Below, piece by piece: positions 24,979 to 34,249 of a stretch of 64,000 nt of DNA (within the stretch, counting starts at the first letter, position 1; each line of letters opens with the position of its first letter). The translations under genes and the position numbers were made by a program. Under the pieces are notes generated by a model, which was given only the letters and a program-made list of their open reading frames with translations, ran no database searches and had not been told where the DNA came from. The stretch comes from Pectobacterium aroidearum (lineage in GTDB: Bacteria > Pseudomonadota > Gammaproteobacteria > Enterobacterales > Enterobacteriaceae): NCBI RefSeq assembly GCF_041228105.1, contig NZ_CP166097.1:1736001-1800000 (forward strand). Direction: 5' to 3'.

Positions 24979-27033
24979 TCAGCGTTCATATTCCCATTTC
25001 GGAATCACGCAGCCTTTAGGGCCGGGGGCGGTTTGTTTTCCGTTCTCATCGAAACGGGTTTCACAGCCGGTGGTTAGTCTGCCGTCTTTCCAGACTCCGC
25101 TGCTTTTGACTTTGCCATCGGGGTAATAACAGGCGCTTTCGCCCTGGCGCAGCGCGCCCTGATAATCTTTGTACTCTTTGCCATTGACCACCAACGGCTT
25201 GAAACCCTGCGCGCGACTAATGCATTGCATCTGGCCGTTAGGGTAATAGCTGATTTGGGTGTAGCTGTCATCGGTGCCGATACGCGTTTCATCCTGACGC
25301 TGACCGTTCGCATACCAGGTATTATTGGTTTGCTGGCGGTTGAACAGATAATCGGTTTCGGTGAGGGGCGTGCCGTCAGGGTTGAAGGTTTGCTGCTTGC
25401 CGCAGTAGCCACGACCGCTCATCGACAGAGGGCAGTAATTACGTTCGGTAATTTTGACGCCAGTGGCGGTAAATTCCTGCATCAGTCCGACTTCATAACC
25501 GTGGTCAAGGGTTGATATGGACTTCGGTTTTCCGTCAGGGAAATTATAGATATACAGGCCGTCGAGTTCACCATTGCGGTAGCCGCGATCGGCGCGCAGA
25601 GTTGTGCCATCGTCATAATATTCGATTTCACGGCCCTCCAGTTTGCCCATGGCATAGTCAGCCTGATACACCATTTTTCCGGCAGCGTTGAACTTCTGGT
25701 ACACGCCGTGAGGAAGATTATCTTTATAATGAATGAGTTGTGTCAGACGGCCTTGCTTATCACTCCAGCGCAGTTCTCCCTGCTTTACGCCAGCGATCAG
25801 TTCGACCTGCTGGATCTCGCCGTCAGCCGTCTTGAGTTTCCACATCCCGTTAGCCACGCCTTTCACAAACGGGCCTTCGCCGTTTTCGGTGATCCACATG
25901 CCTTCAGGCTGATCATCAACATAATCGCCCTTCGAGCGCAGCACACTCGCCAGACGGCGCTCGCTGGGGCCATGACGCTGGCCATTGAGGTAAGTATCGA
26001 AGCCACTTAGCTCTGGTGTATTGCCATCCATGCCGTCGGCGATCTCCCAGCGGCCTTCACGTTCATCGTTTTTCATCAATCCCGTTGCCGTTTCTTGCCC
26101 ATCGCTGATGGTCCACTGGCCTTGCTGTTGTCCCGCTACATAGCTACCTGAACTGGCGAAGTTCTCGCCGACGGTGGTCCATTTTCCGTCAGGAACGCCA
26201 TGTAGGAAAAAACCTTTTACTAAGCCATATTGCGGCGAGTAATAGACATAAGGCCCATTCTCGCTGCCGCTGAATTTAGCCGGGTCAGCTTGCCAACTGA
26301 TGGCTGTCGCGCGAAATCCGGGCGTTGCGCTGTCTTCCACGCGACGGAAGGTTACGGTAAGAAATAAACCGTCTTTTTCCGCGAAGGTTTTTTTATAGGC
26401 GTAGACGTTGTCTGCTGGCTGCTTCGCAGCATGAGACGGTGTGCCATCGTCAAGATACCAGCCGACAACGTCGCCCTGAGTAAAGTCGATGTTATCGAAA
26501 TCGTGATTATCGAGCTTAGGGTACTGCGCGCTGTAGTCATAAGGCGGAAGCTTGGCGAGGGCGCGTTTTATCGACGTTGAATTGAGATCCTTATTTTCGC
26601 GAACCAGCTTGTCCAGAACTGGCTGTAAACTCAGCACCGGAATATAGCTGCCGTCTTCAATGTAACGCCAGCCGCGCAGGGCGAACTTGCCGTGGCTTTT
26701 ACTCAACACCAGCGTGATTTGACCAGCCTGGTCCACGTCGGCATAAAATACGGATTCGATGGTGGAATCGGGGAAGGTACCGAGCAGGTGGGGAAGGTGA
26801 TCTGCACTATGTTCCTCTTCGCTACAGAAGCAATAATAGCCTTTGACCACCTGGTTTTCCTGAATGAAAACCAGAAGGGCGCTGTTGTCGCGTGCGCCCG
26901 AAATAATCGGATGCGCCAGCGTTTTACCCGCGTAAAAAGGGGGGGCGGTGTCGTCTGGGGCAGCGATAGCCGTGCTGACCCCTATGACCATATTCAGTAA
27001 TAGGATGCCAAACAGTAACTTTACGGCTTTCAT
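24979..27033 (-). CDS. Exported MORN/YwqK-type repeat protein
   Basis: 684 residues with a signal peptide (KLLFGILLLNMVIGVSTAIAA). From about residue 270 to the end it is built of roughly 20-residue antitoxin-YwqK/MORN-like repeats: YGLVKGFFLHGVPDGKWTTVG, GQQQGQWTISDGQ, NDEREGRWEIADG, GQRHGPSERR, LEGREIEYYDDG, GELDGLYIYNFPDGKPKS, and others. Such repeats make beta-sheet ribbons used in protein or membrane contacts. The N-terminal about 250 residues are of unknown type. Probably periplasmic or surface located. Not linked by operon to its neighbours; function unknown. Confidence 0.75.
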   Translation of the reverse strand: MKAVKLLFGILLLNMVIGVSTAIAAPDDTAPPFYAGKTLAHPIISGARDNSALLVFIQENQVVKGYYCFCSEEEHSADHLPHLLGTFPDSTIESVFYADVDQAGQITLVLSKSHGKFALRGWRYIEDGSYIPVLSLQPVLDKLVRENKDLNSTSIKRALAKLPPYDYSAQYPKLDNHDFDNIDFTQGDVVGWYLDDGTPSHAAKQPADNVYAYKKTFAEKDGLFLTVTFRRVEDSATPGFRATAISWQADPAKFSGSENGPYVYYSPQYGLVKGFFLHGVPDGKWTTVGENFASSGSYVAGQQQGQWTISDGQETATGLMKNDEREGRWEIADGMDGNTPELSGFDTYLNGQRHGPSERRLASVLRSKGDYVDDQPEGMWITENGEGPFVKGVANGMWKLKTADGEIQQVELIAGVKQGELRWSDKQGRLTQLIHYKDNLPHGVYQKFNAAGKMVYQADYAMGKLEGREIEYYDDGTTLRADRGYRNGELDGLYIYNFPDGKPKSISTLDHGYEVGLMQEFTATGVKITERNYCPLSMSGRGYCGKQQTFNPDGTPLTETDYLFNRQQTNNTWYANGQRQDETRIGTDDSYTQISYYPNGQMQCISRAQGFKPLVVNGKEYKDYQGALRQGESACYYPDGKVKSSGVWKDGRLTTGCETRFDENGKQTAPGPKGCVIPKWEYER

Positions 27034-27136
27034 TCCCTGACCTGCTCTTCTGAAAAAGTGGCGCTTAGGTTACATGAAATGTTTCTGACGGTTAATATTT
27101 CGTTGAATCAATTCGTTGTTGAACGTAGCGCCTCAA

Positions 27137-28054
27137 TCACTGCGCGTGCAAATACGCCTCATACCAGCGGCTGAGCTGCTCGGTTACTGGGCGGTGTTCG
27201 GCGTTAAACGGGCGACCGTCCAGCGCTTTTACCGGGGTGATGCCTGCCAGCGTGCCAGTGACAAAGGCTTCATCAGCGGTAAGGGCTTCTGCCAATGTAA
27301 AATCCTGAGCCTTGACCTTCAGTCCATTGGCCTCTGCAAGGTTGATAATGGTCTGGCGGGTAATGCCGTTGAAACAGTAGCGGCCTGATGACGTCCACAG
27401 TTCACCGCGGCGGACGATAAAAAAGTTGGTGGAATTACAGCTGGCGACAAAACCGTGTGGATCCAGCATCAGTGCCTCATCGGCACCGGCCTGCAACGCC
27501 TGTAGCAGCGCCTGAATAAGATTGAGCCGACTGTGCGAATTCAGCCGCAGATCGAAGACGTCTGGCGTACTGGTGCGGTAGGTGGAGGTAAACAGCGTCA
27601 GGCCACGCTTTTTCGCCGCGGTATCGACGACCTTATACTCCGCCACGCACACGATGGTGGCGCCGCCGATAATAAAGCGGGGATCCTGATTTGGCGTATG
27701 CTTTTTCCCTCGGGTAATCATCAGACGAATATGCGCGCCATCGGTCATGCCGTTGATGGCGAGTGTTTTATGGAGAATATCAGTCAGCGCTTCCCGGCTA
27801 TGGCCGATATCCAGTTGGATCGCGGCAGCGCCGTCAAACAGGCGATCGAGATGGGCATCCAGCGCAATCAGGCGACCATTAACCAGACGCAAGCCTTCCC
27901 ATACGCCGTCGCCGCACACGTAGCCGGAATCAAAAATCGACACCACCGCGTTGTCGCGATGAACAAATTCCCCATTCACATACACCTGTACGTCGCGGTT
28001 ACGCGGATCTTGCAAATAAGCCTGACTGCTTTGGCTGGATAAGGTGGGTTGCAT
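27137..28054 (-). CDS. Class IV PLP aminotransferase (branched-chain/D-amino-acid type)
   Basis: 305 residues from MQPTLSS; this start has an AGGAA site, while a longer frame to 28096 would overlap the transporter gene. Fold type IV motifs: VYVNGEFVHRDNAVVSIFDSGYVCGDGVWEGLRLVNGR (N-terminal), RLMITRGKK, the PLP-binding Lys in TVVCVAEYKVV/AKKRGL region (Lys of EYKVV is the best candidate), LNLIQALLQALQAGADEALMLD, and NSTNFFIVRRGELWT...GITRQTIINLA. It transfers amino groups between amino and keto acids. It is last in an operon with an amino-acid ABC transporter, suggesting catabolism of the imported compound. Confidence 0.85.
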   Translation of the reverse strand: MQPTLSSQSSQAYLQDPRNRDVQVYVNGEFVHRDNAVVSIFDSGYVCGDGVWEGLRLVNGRLIALDAHLDRLFDGAAAIQLDIGHSREALTDILHKTLAINGMTDGAHIRLMITRGKKHTPNQDPRFIIGGATIVCVAEYKVVDTAAKKRGLTLFTSTYRTSTPDVFDLRLNSHSRLNLIQALLQALQAGADEALMLDPHGFVASCNSTNFFIVRRGELWTSSGRYCFNGITRQTIINLAEANGLKVKAQDFTLAEALTADEAFVTGTLAGITPVKALDGRPFNAEHRPVTEQLSRWYEAYLHAQ

Positions 28055-28076
28055 CGTGCTGTTCCTGAATGATGAG

Positions 28077-28889
28077 TTAAAAGGCGCGCTCGGCAAAGCG
28101 GGCGAGAAAGGCTTGGGTACGGGGTTGCTGCGGATTTTTGAGCACCTGCTCGGCGCTGCCCATTTCGTGGATCACGCCATTTTCGATAAAGATAACGCGG
28201 TCGGCGAAGTGATAGGCGAATCCCAGTTCATGGGTGACTAACAGCAGGGTACGGCCTTCCTCCGCGAGCGCGTGGATGGTGTGCAGCACTTCGCCCACCA
28301 ATTCTGGATCCAGTGACGATGTGGGTTCATCGAACAGCATGACTTCCGGTGACATCGCCAGCGCACGGGCAATTGCCACCCGCTGCTGCTGACCGCCGGA
28401 TAGGCTACCGGGGCGCGCGTCTTGCTTGTTGCTCAGCCCGACCTTTTCCAACTGGGCTTTGGCGATGATATCCGCGTCATGTCGCGGCATTTTCTTCACC
28501 GACACCAGCGCTTCACGCACGTTTTCCAGCACGGTCAGATGGGGAAACAGGTTGAATTGCTGAAACACCATGCCCACGCGTTCCCGCACGGCGCACAGTT
28601 GCTTTTCGGGATAATCACGCTGGCCTTGCGAATTGGTTTTTCCCAGAACCACGCCATCGAGTTCGATGGTGCCGGCGCTGGGGATCTCCATAAAATTCAG
28701 GCAGCGTAGCAGGGTGCTTTTTCCCGATCCGCTGCCGCCGATGATGGCAATTTTTTCGCCACGGCGTACATCCAGATCGATCCCCTTTAAGACCTCAACG
28801 GCACCAAAGCGTTTCTGAAGCCCGCGAATGCGCAGGACGATATCTTCATTCAAAGTACTGTTTTCATTCAAGGTAATAGTTTCACTCAT
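28077..28889 (-). CDS. Polar amino acid ABC transporter ATP-binding protein
   Basis: 270 residues, close to GlnQ/HisP-type ATPases. Walker A GGSGSGKST (about residues 51-59), Q-loop VFQQFNLFPHLTVLENV, signature LSGGQQQRVAIARAL, Walker B VMLFDEPTSSLDPELV and switch His in LLVTHELGFA are all intact. It works at the inner membrane face with the two permeases encoded just upstream. The first about 18 residues are an extra Thr/Asn-rich stretch. The specificity is set by the binding protein at 31860. Confidence 0.95.
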   Translation of the reverse strand: MSETITLNENSTLNEDIVLRIRGLQKRFGAVEVLKGIDLDVRRGEKIAIIGGSGSGKSTLLRCLNFMEIPSAGTIELDGVVLGKTNSQGQRDYPEKQLCAVRERVGMVFQQFNLFPHLTVLENVREALVSVKKMPRHDADIIAKAQLEKVGLSNKQDARPGSLSGGQQQRVAIARALAMSPEVMLFDEPTSSLDPELVGEVLHTIHALAEEGRTLLLVTHELGFAYHFADRVIFIENGVIHEMGSAEQVLKNPQQPRTQAFLARFAERAF

Positions 28890-28912
28890 AGCAATCCTGT
28901 GGCGCTGTCAGA

Positions 28913-29578
28913 CTAGGGGGTTGAACGGAAACGACGTTCAAGTCGTGCGGCAAGGTAACTCCCCGGCCAGATCAAAATGAAATAGAGCAGCGCGACCACC
29001 GTCAGGATTTCCAGCGGACGATAATAGGTGCTGCTCAGCAGCCGGCCTTGGTACATCAGTTCGTTGACGGCCAATATGGAAGCCAGTGAGGTCACCTTGG
29101 CCAGTTCGATCATCCGGTTGGTGAGGGCGGGCAGCATATTGCGTAACACCTGTGGCAGAACCACGCGGCGCAGGATCACGGCCTGCCGCATGCCCAGCGC
29201 TTTTGCGCCTTCCCACTGTCCGTGATCGATGGATTGCAGCCCCGCGCGGAAAATTTCCGTACAGTACGCCGCGCTATACAGCGTCAGAGCCAGCGCCGCG
29301 GCGGCAAAGGTGCTGAACTGTATGCCGACCAGAACCGGAAAAGCGTAATAAAACCAGATCAGTTGGATCAGGACGGGCGTATTACGGAAGATTTCGACAA
29401 AGACTCTGGCGGGCAGTGACAGCCAGCGTTTGCCAAATACGCGAAAAAGACCGAAAACCAGCCCTAGCACGGTTCCCAACACACCGGCCAGCAGCCAGAG
29501 TTCGAGTGTGACGCCGAGGCCTTTCAGCAGCACGGGAAGGTTGTCCCAGACCAGCGAGAAATCCCATTGATAGTGCAT
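28913..29578 (-). CDS. Amino acid ABC transporter permease
   Basis: 221 residues, HisM/GltJ-like, with about five membrane helices and the EAA loop SIDHGQWEGAKALGMRQAVILRRVVLPQVLRNMLP (about residues 117-151) that contacts the ATPase. It starts 8 bp after the end of the partner permease gene and resembles it throughout (both have MxYQWDFS starts), so the two arose by duplication and should form a heterodimer. Confidence 0.95.
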   Translation of the reverse strand: MHYQWDFSLVWDNLPVLLKGLGVTLELWLLAGVLGTVLGLVFGLFRVFGKRWLSLPARVFVEIFRNTPVLIQLIWFYYAFPVLVGIQFSTFAAAALALTLYSAAYCTEIFRAGLQSIDHGQWEGAKALGMRQAVILRRVVLPQVLRNMLPALTNRMIELAKVTSLASILAVNELMYQGRLLSSTYYRPLEILTVVALLYFILIWPGSYLAARLERRFRSTP

Positions 29579-29586
29579 GATGTTCC

Positions 29587-30264
29587 TTACGCGAGCCGAC
29601 GGTCTGCCAGCGACAGCCGTTTCTCAATATGTTGACTGAACAGGCTAATCAGCAGCAGCAGGGTGAAATACATCACCGCCACCAGACTGTAGACTTCCAG
29701 CGGTCGGTAGGTTTGGCTGTTTATCTGCATCGCCTGATAAAGCAGCTCGCTGTAGGCCAGAGAGGACGCCAGTGATGTCGATTTGATGAGTTCAAACGAG
29801 CGCTCAATGAAGGGGGGAATCATCCGGCGTAACGCCTGCGGCAGAATAACCCGACGCAATGCGGTCGATTTCGGCATACCCAGCGCTTTGGCCCCTTCCC
29901 ATTGCCCCGCGTGAATCGAGGAAATCGCACCACGGTACACTTCTGCATAAAAGGCACCGGACTGTGCGGACAACGCGATCACGGCGGCGGTGAAAGGCGA
30001 AAACGTTAACGGCGTAATGACGGGCAGGGCGTAGTAAATCCAGAAGAAGTGCACCAGCGCGGGCGTATTACGATAAAAGCCAATCAGCATCGCGGCGGGC
30101 AGGCGCAAGAGCCGCCGGGGCGACATTTTCATGGCGGCAAGCACCATGCCAGCCACCATCCCGATCAGGATGCTGGTGGCACCGATCTTTATCGTTCCCC
30201 ATAGCCCCTCCAACAGCAACTGGTGGTAAGGCCAGATGGCGGAAAAATCCCACTGATAAGACAT
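29587..30264 (-). CDS. Amino acid ABC transporter permease
   Basis: 225 residues, first gene of the leftward transporter operon. Five membrane helices; EAA loop SIHAGQWEGAKALGMPKSTALRRVILPQALRRMIPP. Begins MSYQWDFSAIWPYHQLLLEGLWGTIKIG, the standard HisQ/GltK-type opening. The promoter should lie in the 144-bp gap shared with the divergent MmgE/PrpD gene. Confidence 0.95.
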   Translation of the reverse strand: MSYQWDFSAIWPYHQLLLEGLWGTIKIGATSILIGMVAGMVLAAMKMSPRRLLRLPAAMLIGFYRNTPALVHFFWIYYALPVITPLTFSPFTAAVIALSAQSGAFYAEVYRGAISSIHAGQWEGAKALGMPKSTALRRVILPQALRRMIPPFIERSFELIKSTSLASSLAYSELLYQAMQINSQTYRPLEVYSLVAVMYFTLLLLISLFSQHIEKRLSLADRRLA

Positions 30265-30408
30265 AAAATAGCGCCCCTGGAAACAACGTAATTAGGAAAT
30301 ACATTTCTTATTTTGTTAGAACCGATGCATCTTAGCAGGTCGAAAAAATGATAAATAAATAATAAAACGTGGTGCTAATATTCCTTTTATTTATAAAAGA
30401 ATGGCGGT
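30265..30408. promoter_or_regulatory. Divergent promoter region of the ABC operon and the MmgE/PrpD gene
   Basis: AT-rich 144 bp between divergent starts. CTTTTATTTATAAAAG at 30385-30400 is a near-perfect 16-bp palindrome just before the MmgE/PrpD start; a regulator may bind here, and it would be placed to affect that gene more than the operon. No regulator gene is adjacent. Confidence 0.4.
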
Positions 30409-31824
30409 ATGCCGATGTCTCACGCTGCTGAACTCCCTCTGACGTTGCGCCTCGCGACCTTTGCCCACCGATTGACGATTCAGGACATTCCCGCTGCGTT
30501 AAGAAGAAAAATCGTGCTGCATTTTATCGACAGTCTGGGCTGCGGCATTGCCGGTGCAGGTAGCCAGGTGGTGCAAGACTGCGCCCGCGTTGCTCGCCTG
30601 CACTATGCGGCAGGCAACAGCCCGATATTGGACGGTGGCGCACCGCTGGGTGCCATTGGAGCGGCGTTTTTGAATGCGGCAGCGATCAATGCGCTGGATT
30701 ACGATGATGGCTATGAGGTTGCCGGACGCGGTATGGGACACCCCGGCGCTTCGCTGGTTGCCGCCGCATTGGCGGCAGTCGGTGCACGTCCGATCGACGG
30801 CAAAACGCTGATCTGCGCGCTGGCCGCCGCGTATGAAATCAATGGCCGGATCATTCAGTCTCAGCAACCGAATCCGGCGCGTTTTCAGCAGGTCTATGGC
30901 GTGTGCCAACATGAATCGATCGGGGCGGCGGTGGCCTACGGTTTACTCACGGAGTGTGACGCCACAGGGTTAGAGAACGCTATCGGTCTGGCGGCGTCGC
31001 TGACGCCGTTGCCCAGCTTGCACAAATACAACTGGCAGCAGCGGCCGCTGGTGTCTTTTAAGGATTACAACGCGCCTGCGGCGGAAGCCGGCGTCCGTGG
31101 GGTAGAGCTACATCGCGGCGGGATTATTGGGCCACGGGATGTGCTGTCCGGCGAGCAGGGTTTCTGGCGCATGATGGGATCTGACCGCTTTGATGAAGCG
31201 GCATTGATTGCTGACTTGGGAGAGGAGTGGGCGATCCAGCACGCCAGTTTCAAGGCCTATCCGGCTTGTCGCTGGATACATACCGCATTGGAATCCTTCG
31301 AACGCATGCAGCATGAGTTGGCGCTGTCGCCGCAGGATATTCAGCAGATTCGGGTCAAAGGAAGCCAGAGGCTGGCCGCTGATTTTATGGATGCACGTCC
31401 GCAAAATGCGACAGATGCGCAGTTCAGCCTGCCGTTTACGCTGGCGTGTCTGGCCTACCGCATTCCGCGCCATCACTGGAGTGCGGACGATACGTTAACC
31501 AATCCGGAACTTCTGGCGTTGGCCGATAAGGTTCACGTTGAGGTTTCTCCCGAACTTGACCAGCTGATGGCGCAGGCACGTCGGCCAGTGCTGCAGGTTG
31601 ATGTCGTCACGCGGGGAAGTGTTGTGAGTGGTGAGCGCATTGCGTTTCCCCTCGGCTGTGCAGAACACCCGCTGGCGGAAAGCCGCATCATGGCGAAATT
31701 TGCGGAGAATCTCTCGTCCCGACTTGCCCCAACAACGGTTGCGGAGGCAACGGCGGCGTTATCCGAACTGGAGCAATGCCCAGATGTCGCCGCGCTGCTG
31801 ACCCCGCTAATGCAGATGTCCTGA
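30409..31824 (+). CDS. MmgE/PrpD family protein
   Basis: 471 residues. The N-terminal helical domain has HFIDSLGCGIAGAGS and ALDYDDGYEVAGRGMGHPGASLVAAALA (about residues 38-125), and the centre holds SFKAYPACRWIHTALES, both standard in the 2-methylcitrate dehydratase/iminodisuccinate epimerase superfamily. The closely packed transporter and class IV aminotransferase suggest the substrate is an amino-acid-like compound, as for iminodisuccinate epimerases, and not methylcitrate. Cytoplasmic. Specific reaction not assignable from sequence alone. Confidence 0.85.
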   Translation: MPMSHAAELPLTLRLATFAHRLTIQDIPAALRRKIVLHFIDSLGCGIAGAGSQVVQDCARVARLHYAAGNSPILDGGAPLGAIGAAFLNAAAINALDYDDGYEVAGRGMGHPGASLVAAALAAVGARPIDGKTLICALAAAYEINGRIIQSQQPNPARFQQVYGVCQHESIGAAVAYGLLTECDATGLENAIGLAASLTPLPSLHKYNWQQRPLVSFKDYNAPAAEAGVRGVELHRGGIIGPRDVLSGEQGFWRMMGSDRFDEAALIADLGEEWAIQHASFKAYPACRWIHTALESFERMQHELALSPQDIQQIRVKGSQRLAADFMDARPQNATDAQFSLPFTLACLAYRIPRHHWSADDTLTNPELLALADKVHVEVSPELDQLMAQARRPVLQVDVVTRGSVVSGERIAFPLGCAEHPLAESRIMAKFAENLSSRLAPTTVAEATAALSELEQCPDVAALLTPLMQMS

Positions 31825-31859
31825 ATCCGTTCAGGACTGTCGCTTTAACCGCTTCGGGC

Positions 31860-32693
31860 TTATTTCCAGTCTTCTTTAATGACCGATGGCACTTTGCTGA
31901 CGTCTACGCCGCGCAGTTTGAGCGCCTGCTCATAGTAGTGCTGCGTTTTACCGGACTTATACAGCTTGGCAAACTCGTCATTCAGGAAGTTATGGAAGGT
32001 CTGATCGGCTTCTTTACGGATTGCCCCGCTCGTGCTGACCTCAATAATCGGCTTCGGCAGAATCAGATTGCCCTTGCCGACTTTAGCCTGTTGCAGCGCC
32101 AGCGCAGGGTGGAAATAGGACAGCGCATCGACCCGGCCAGCGTAGAACGCGGCTACGCCTTCATCCATATTAGGGAAACGCACCAGTTGCGCTTTTGGCA
32201 GACGTTTGGTCAGAATCAGGTCGGGGCTGGAGCCCAGTGTGACGCCGATTTTAACATCTTCCCGATTGAGATCGTCCCAGTTGGTGACGGCGATGCCATC
32301 GCGAATCAACACGCCTTGTGCATACCAAAAGAAGGGCTGCTCAGGAAAATCGACCGCTTTTTTCCGCTCTTCCGTTGGGTCGAGCACTAACATGGTATCG
32401 ATCTGACCAGTCTGTAAGGCCGCGATGGCGTTGCCCCAGGTGGTTTCCACCGTCACCAGTTTTACCCCAAGATCGTTTGCCAGCTCTTTGCCGATGTTAT
32501 AGCCGATGCCGTCCCATTCTCCGGTTGACGGATTTTTAAAATACCAGGGCTCGCCCTGTGCCACACCGATGCGTAACTCACCGGTTTGTTTGATGTGTTG
32601 CCATGTCGAGGTTTGTGTGTCGGCGGCCTGACTGAAAAAGGAGGCGCTAATCAGCGTGATCGCCATGAATACCTGGTGAAGTGAACGTTTCAT
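31860..32693 (-). CDS. Amino acid ABC transporter substrate-binding protein
   Basis: 277 residues with a signal peptide (MKRSLHQVFMAITLISASFFSQAA). Family 3 periplasmic binding protein: TGELRIGVAQGEPWYFKNPSTGEWDGIGYNIGKELANDLGVKLVTVETTWGNAIAALQTGQIDTML, then VLDPTEERKKAVDFPEQPFF. The signature GxxIGIxxxLA is present as GIGYNIGKELA. It faces the MmgE/PrpD gene and is transcribed separately from the permease operon, which it presumably serves. Ligand unknown. Confidence 0.9.
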   Translation of the reverse strand: MKRSLHQVFMAITLISASFFSQAADTQTSTWQHIKQTGELRIGVAQGEPWYFKNPSTGEWDGIGYNIGKELANDLGVKLVTVETTWGNAIAALQTGQIDTMLVLDPTEERKKAVDFPEQPFFWYAQGVLIRDGIAVTNWDDLNREDVKIGVTLGSSPDLILTKRLPKAQLVRFPNMDEGVAAFYAGRVDALSYFHPALALQQAKVGKGNLILPKPIIEVSTSGAIRKEADQTFHNFLNDEFAKLYKSGKTQHYYEQALKLRGVDVSKVPSVIKEDWK

Positions 32694-32825
32694 TATAGTT
32701 ACCTTGATGATTGAGTTTTAATCGAGGCGATATATTTCGCTCATGCAGAGTAGCGAAATACTTATAATGAAATTAGTTTTTTTCGTCTTATCTCATTCCA
32801 GATAAATATAAGAATAGCGCGGAAG

Positions 32826-32846
32826 AAAAACCGCGTTGGTACGCGG
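32826..32846 (-). terminator. Rho-independent terminator of the two-component operon
   Basis: On the minus strand CCGCGT-ACCA-ACGCGG is followed by TTTTTCTTCC. Stem 32831-32846, T-run 32826-32830. It lies about 200 bp after the kinase gene stop. Confidence 0.7.
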
Positions 32847-32948
32847 CCTGTCTCGCTACAGGGCGTGGCGTCTGGAGTTGTTCCATTTACCCCGTCATGT
32901 AGCCGATGAGTATTGCCACGGTTTGCCATGTTTTTTCCCGGAGGGAAG

Positions 32949-32976
32949 GCATAGCAATAATTTCGCTATGCTTTTT
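32949..32976 (+). terminator. Rightward hairpin plus T-run without an annotated gene upstream
   Basis: GCATAGC (32949-32955), 9-base loop, GCTATGC (32965-32971), then TTTTT. It reads rightward, but no rightward gene ends nearby. Confidence 0.6.
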
Positions 32977-33040
32977 AACTATTGGCAATTACTGATAATG
33001 CACCGTTCTGTCAGGCACCGTTTTTTCAGGTACTGTTCTT

Positions 33041-34249
33041 TCAGGTACTACGAGGCAGCGTCATTATGATGACAAGTCCGCCGTTCTTGCTGTGTTCTGC
33101 ATAAATAGTGCCGCCATGTGCAGTGATAATGGCTGACGCGATAGATAGCCCAAGCCCGCTGCCGCCGGAGTGCCGTCCACGCGAATGCTCTGCACGCCAG
33201 AAGCGGTCAAAAAGCAGGGGCAATGATTCTGGCTCAATCCCCGGACCGCGATCGGAAACGGTAATCTGCCAGCACGGCGCGTTTTCACGCAGCGTCGTTT
33301 CACGTACATCAATTGCCAGATAGCGGCCATCGCTGGCGTAACTTAATGCATTCTCAATCAAAATCGAGAACACCTGTCCTAACCGTTCGCGGTCGGCAAA
33401 GCAAAAGTCGCGTTGTTCAATATACGTATGCGTCTGGAACCCGGCTTGTTCTAGCTGCGGCCGATACCAGGTCAGTCGCTCAGTGATGAGCTCGTCGAAG
33501 TAGAAAGGGGTATGGACCAGTTGCAGCTGTCCTGCTCTGGCGAGTGACAGGAAGTGCAGATCCTGAATGACGTGGTTGAGCTGTTCGAGCTGTTTGATGA
33601 CCATTGTCAGCTGTGATTTATCTCGTGGGAAGACGTCATCAAGCATGCCCTGAACGCGACCCATCGCTGCATTTAACGGTGTACGCAGTTCGTGAGCCAG
33701 CGCCGCGCTGGATTCACGCAGTTCCCGTTCGTAGCGCTCCAGCTGTGCGGTCATGTTATTAAAGTCGTCTGCCAGCGTCACCAGCTCCATCGGCGCCTGT
33801 TCGACAAGCTGCGTGCGCGTGTCAAACTTTCCCTGAGCGACGTCGCGTGCGGCGCTGGCAATATTGGAAAATTGCTGTGACAGCGGCCTCGCCCGCCACA
33901 AAACCACGACGACGACGATGGGCAAGGCGATCAGAACCATGATCGAGAGCACCAGCCAGTCGGTGCTGGCAATATTCGGCACAAAGAAATCCGGGCCGTA
34001 ATACTGATTGATAATCTGCTGATAGCGAGGATTACCGTAATCTTTCTGTTTGCTTAACAGCTGAAACTCAGCCCGCACCTCATCCGGCATCTGCTGTTCG
34101 ACGTAGACATTGTTGACGGCGAAGCGCAGCCACATCAGGGTAGCGATGATGAGCAGGGTGGCGAGCAGCAGAGAAATAATACGGAAACACAGCCAGCGCC
34201 ACAGCGACATTTTTTCTGACAGAAAGATCGATTTTTTCATCAGGTTCAC
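33041..34249 (-). CDS. Sensor histidine kinase (BaeS/AdeS-like)
   Basis: 402 residues, start overlapping the regulator stop by 4 bp. Membrane helices at about 20-42 and 105-127 flank a short periplasmic domain. HAMP, H-box ESSAALAHELRTPLNA (His about 190), N-box LIENALSYASDGR, G1 DRGPGIEPES, F-box FWRAEHSR, G2 GGSGLGLSIA: complete kinase. The order regulator-kinase, with a divergent envelope protein and RND pump, recalls the BaeSR/AdeRS efflux-control systems. The signal is unknown. Confidence 0.9.
   Translation of the reverse strand: MNLMKKSIFLSEKMSLWRWLCFRIISLLLATLLIIATLMWLRFAVNNVYVEQQMPDEVRAEFQLLSKQKDYGNPRYQQIINQYYGPDFFVPNIASTDWLVLSIMVLIALPIVVVVVLWRARPLSQQFSNIASAARDVAQGKFDTRTQLVEQAPMELVTLADDFNNMTAQLERYERELRESSAALAHELRTPLNAAMGRVQGMLDDVFPRDKSQLTMVIKQLEQLNHVIQDLHFLSLARAGQLQLVHTPFYFDELITERLTWYRPQLEQAGFQTHTYIEQRDFCFADRERLGQVFSILIENALSYASDGRYLAIDVRETTLRENAPCWQITVSDRGPGIEPESLPLLFDRFWRAEHSRGRHSGGSGLGLSIASAIITAHGGTIYAEHSKNGGLVIIMTLPRST

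Larger units (their letters stand above)
32694..33040. other. Intergenic region with two intrinsic terminators
   Basis: Holds the promoter of the leftward binding-protein gene (32694-32770), the two hairpins listed separately at 32826 and 32949, and no convincing gene. A 77-codon rightward frame at 32836 has no protein character. Confidence 0.5.

Noticed and set aside
32836..33069. 77-codon rightward open frame
   Set aside because: It runs through two terminators and into the kinase gene; its composition is not protein-like.
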